Positions 62,705 through 64,000 of a stretch of 64,000 nt of DNA are shown piece by piece (positions within the stretch are counted from its first letter, which is position 1; each line of letters opens with the position of its first letter). Position numbers and translations under genes: made by a program. Source of the DNA: an uncultured Flavobacteriaceae bacterium (lineage in GTDB: Bacteria > Bacteroidota > Bacteroidia > Flavobacteriales > Flavobacteriaceae); the NCBI GenBank assembly GCA_943789365.1, contig CALSTV010000001.1, forward strand, positions 3,309,343 to 3,373,342. The letters run 5' to 3'. The notes under the pieces were generated by a model. That model did not search any database. It worked only from the letters and a program-made list of their open reading frames with translations, and had not been told where the DNA came from.

Positions 62705-64000
62705 ATGGATAGTAACAGAAAATATTCCTTAGAAGGAGCAAAATACAGCGTGTTCATTACTTTTTTTCTATTCGTATGCACTCCCAATTATGGTCAAGTT
62801 TCTTTTGGTTTGCCAAAAAATGTGAAGCGAGAGTGCATTTCTTTTAAAATGATAAACAATCTTATGGTGATACCAGTAGCCATCAATGGAGTGATGGGAA
62901 ATTTTATTTTAGATACCGGTGTTACCACTACTATTCTATTCAAATCACATAGCCAAGCTATTAAAAGTTATGAAGATGTAAAAGAAGTTTCTTTAAGTGG
63001 TTTTGGCATGCTAGAACCCATCCCGGCAATTATCTCTTATAATAACCATGTAAAATGCAAAAGAATTGAAGGTCGTGGCCATAAAGTATTATTACTATTA
63101 GATGAGAAAATTAATTTTTCAGCAAAATTGGGTATGACTATAAATGGAATTATAGGGCATGATTTTTTTAAAAACGCTGTAGTTAAGATTGACTATTTTT
63201 TTAAGAATATTACCGTGTATTCTGCTGACAACTTTAAGAAAAAAACAGGAAGCTCTTATACAACGTTGCCATTAGAGTTTTACAAATTCAAACCTTATAT
63301 AAATGGAAAACTTCAAATAGAGGAGCACTCCAATGAAATTCCAATAAAGTTATTGATAGATTCTGGTGGAAGTGAAGCCTTTTGGTTGTTTGATCAACCC
63401 GATAAAGGAATAATTAAACCAGAAAATAGTTTTAAAGACTTTTTAGGTGATGGAATTACAGGGGCAATTTATGGAGATAAAGCGCGCATTCATAAAATAC
63501 AATTTGGCAATTATGCATTTGAGCAACCCGTAATTTCCATCTTACCTAAAGAGACCACACAATTAGCACGGCGGTTTTCCGAACGAAACGGAAGTGTTGG
63601 TGCTGCTTTTTTAAGACGTTTTACTGTTTGGATAAATTACAAAGGCCAAGAAATTACTTTTAAAAAGAACAACCACTACAAAGATCCATTTACCTATAAT
63701 ATGAGTGGTATGGAAATTGTTTATAACGGTGATATTCTCGTCGCACAATCGCAGTCGGAAACGTATAATGTGGGACAGGAAACAAACAAAATTGAATTCA
63801 ATAGTTCTTATAAATTCGTTTTAAAACCATCGTATCAAATTTCACATATCAGACCCGGTTCTCCAAGTGATCTTTGTGGTCTTAAAGAAGGGGATAACGT
63901 AGTGAAAATCAATAATAAGGCAAGTCATCAAATGAGTATAGATCATATTTCTAGTATGTTTCGTGAAAAGCGAGGTAAAAAAGTTGAAATTGTGGTGGAT
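62705..64000 (+). CDS. retropepsin-like aspartyl protease with PDZ domain (partial, runs off the window)
   Basis: 432 codons are visible from the ATG at 62705 and the frame is open at the window end. A signal-anchor-like segment (VFITFFLFVCTPNYGQ) ends near residue 31. Two half-site aspartyl protease motifs follow: LDTGVTTTILF with Asp70 and IDSGGSEAF with Asp219. A PDZ domain begins near 370 (SHIRPGSPSDLCGLKEGDNVVKINNK). This protease-PDZ layout recurs in Bacteroidota as exported proteins of unknown substrate. Confidence 0.88.
   Translation, partial: MDSNRKYSLEGAKYSVFITFFLFVCTPNYGQVSFGLPKNVKRECISFKMINNLMVIPVAINGVMGNFILDTGVTTTILFKSHSQAIKSYEDVKEVSLSGFGMLEPIPAIISYNNHVKCKRIEGRGHKVLLLLDEKINFSAKLGMTINGIIGHDFFKNAVVKIDYFFKNITVYSADNFKKKTGSSYTTLPLEFYKFKPYINGKLQIEEHSNEIPIKLLIDSGGSEAFWLFDQPDKGIIKPENSFKDFLGDGITGAIYGDKARIHKIQFGNYAFEQPVISILPKETTQLARRFSERNGSVGAAFLRRFTVWINYKGQEITFKKNNHYKDPFTYNMSGMEIVYNGDILVAQSQSETYNVGQETNKIEFNSSYKFVLKPSYQISHIRPGSPSDLCGLKEGDNVVKINNKASHQMSIDHISSMFREKRGKKVEIVVD

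Overview
The window is AT-rich DNA from a member of the Bacteroidota, very probably a marine-type Flavobacteriaceae. The evidence is: gldI (gliding motility) among lipoprotein PPIases; two proteins ending in type IX secretion (T9SS) sorting domains; family-typical proteins (DUF349, DUF3276/PUR, DUF1573, Bacteroidota-type NusB, YbbR-like); and promoters of the Bacteroidota form TTTG-N19-TAnnTTTG. No rRNA, tRNA, CRISPR, integrase or transposase was recognised. The genus cannot be named from the sequence.

Layout. 0-9 kb: housekeeping genes (aroE, a DUF349 protein, a coiled-coil zinc-ribbon relative, Nif3, lpxK, folD, ffh) and a gene-free stretch at 6.0-6.3 kb that looks like an independently transcribed small RNA. 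8.7-12.7 kb: two MsrB enzymes (cytosolic and exported), an M48 lipoprotein protease, an exported M1 aminopeptidase and ndk. 12.9-18 kb: a DHH phosphoesterase followed by four consecutive lipoprotein peptidyl-prolyl isomerases (GldI, two FKBPs and a cyclophilin-FKBP fusion) and a PAP2 phosphatase. 18-32.9 kb: PUR-family protein, an ABC exporter half broken by a one-base homopolymer change, nusB, DUF1573, yajC, YbbR, coaE, a two-component system, idi, a frameshifted 6-pyruvoyl-tetrahydropterin synthase homologue, adenosine/adenine deaminase, an exported sialate O-acetylesterase-type enzyme and a T9SS FG-GAP protein.

33.3-42.1 kb is the most interesting region. A tight minus-strand operon encodes, in transcription order, a 53-residue double-glycine-leader peptide (too short to appear as a normal ORF), a CPBP intramembrane protease, a HExxH-like putative peptide-modifying enzyme whose motif reads HQGSH, a lipoprotein amidohydrolase, a C39-peptidase ABC exporter, a HlyD-type adaptor and a TolC-type outer-membrane protein. 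A divergent XRE-type regulator is separated from it by a control region with two inverted repeats and two promoters. This is a self-contained predicted pathway for making, trimming and exporting a modified peptide (RiPP). The combination of modifying enzyme, membrane protease and periplasmic amidohydrolase with this precursor is not one I can match to a named system.

42.3-48.8 kb: sucD, an M16 protease, a fabG/MaoC pair, a small Cys-containing orphan and an SPFH protein. 49.1-58.7 kb is one 3,184-codon T9SS adhesin-like gene built of eleven nearly identical FN3 plus choice-of-anchor-J modules, with a variable GAATAT hexanucleotide repeat in each FN3. It is bracketed by the intact 3' end of a flavoprotein gene on one side and a decayed copy of that 3' end on the other, which suggests the giant gene was inserted or exchanged at this point. 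58.7-64 kb: the flavoprotein, intergenic repeats, murB, an aminotransferase, and an aspartyl protease-PDZ gene that runs off the window.
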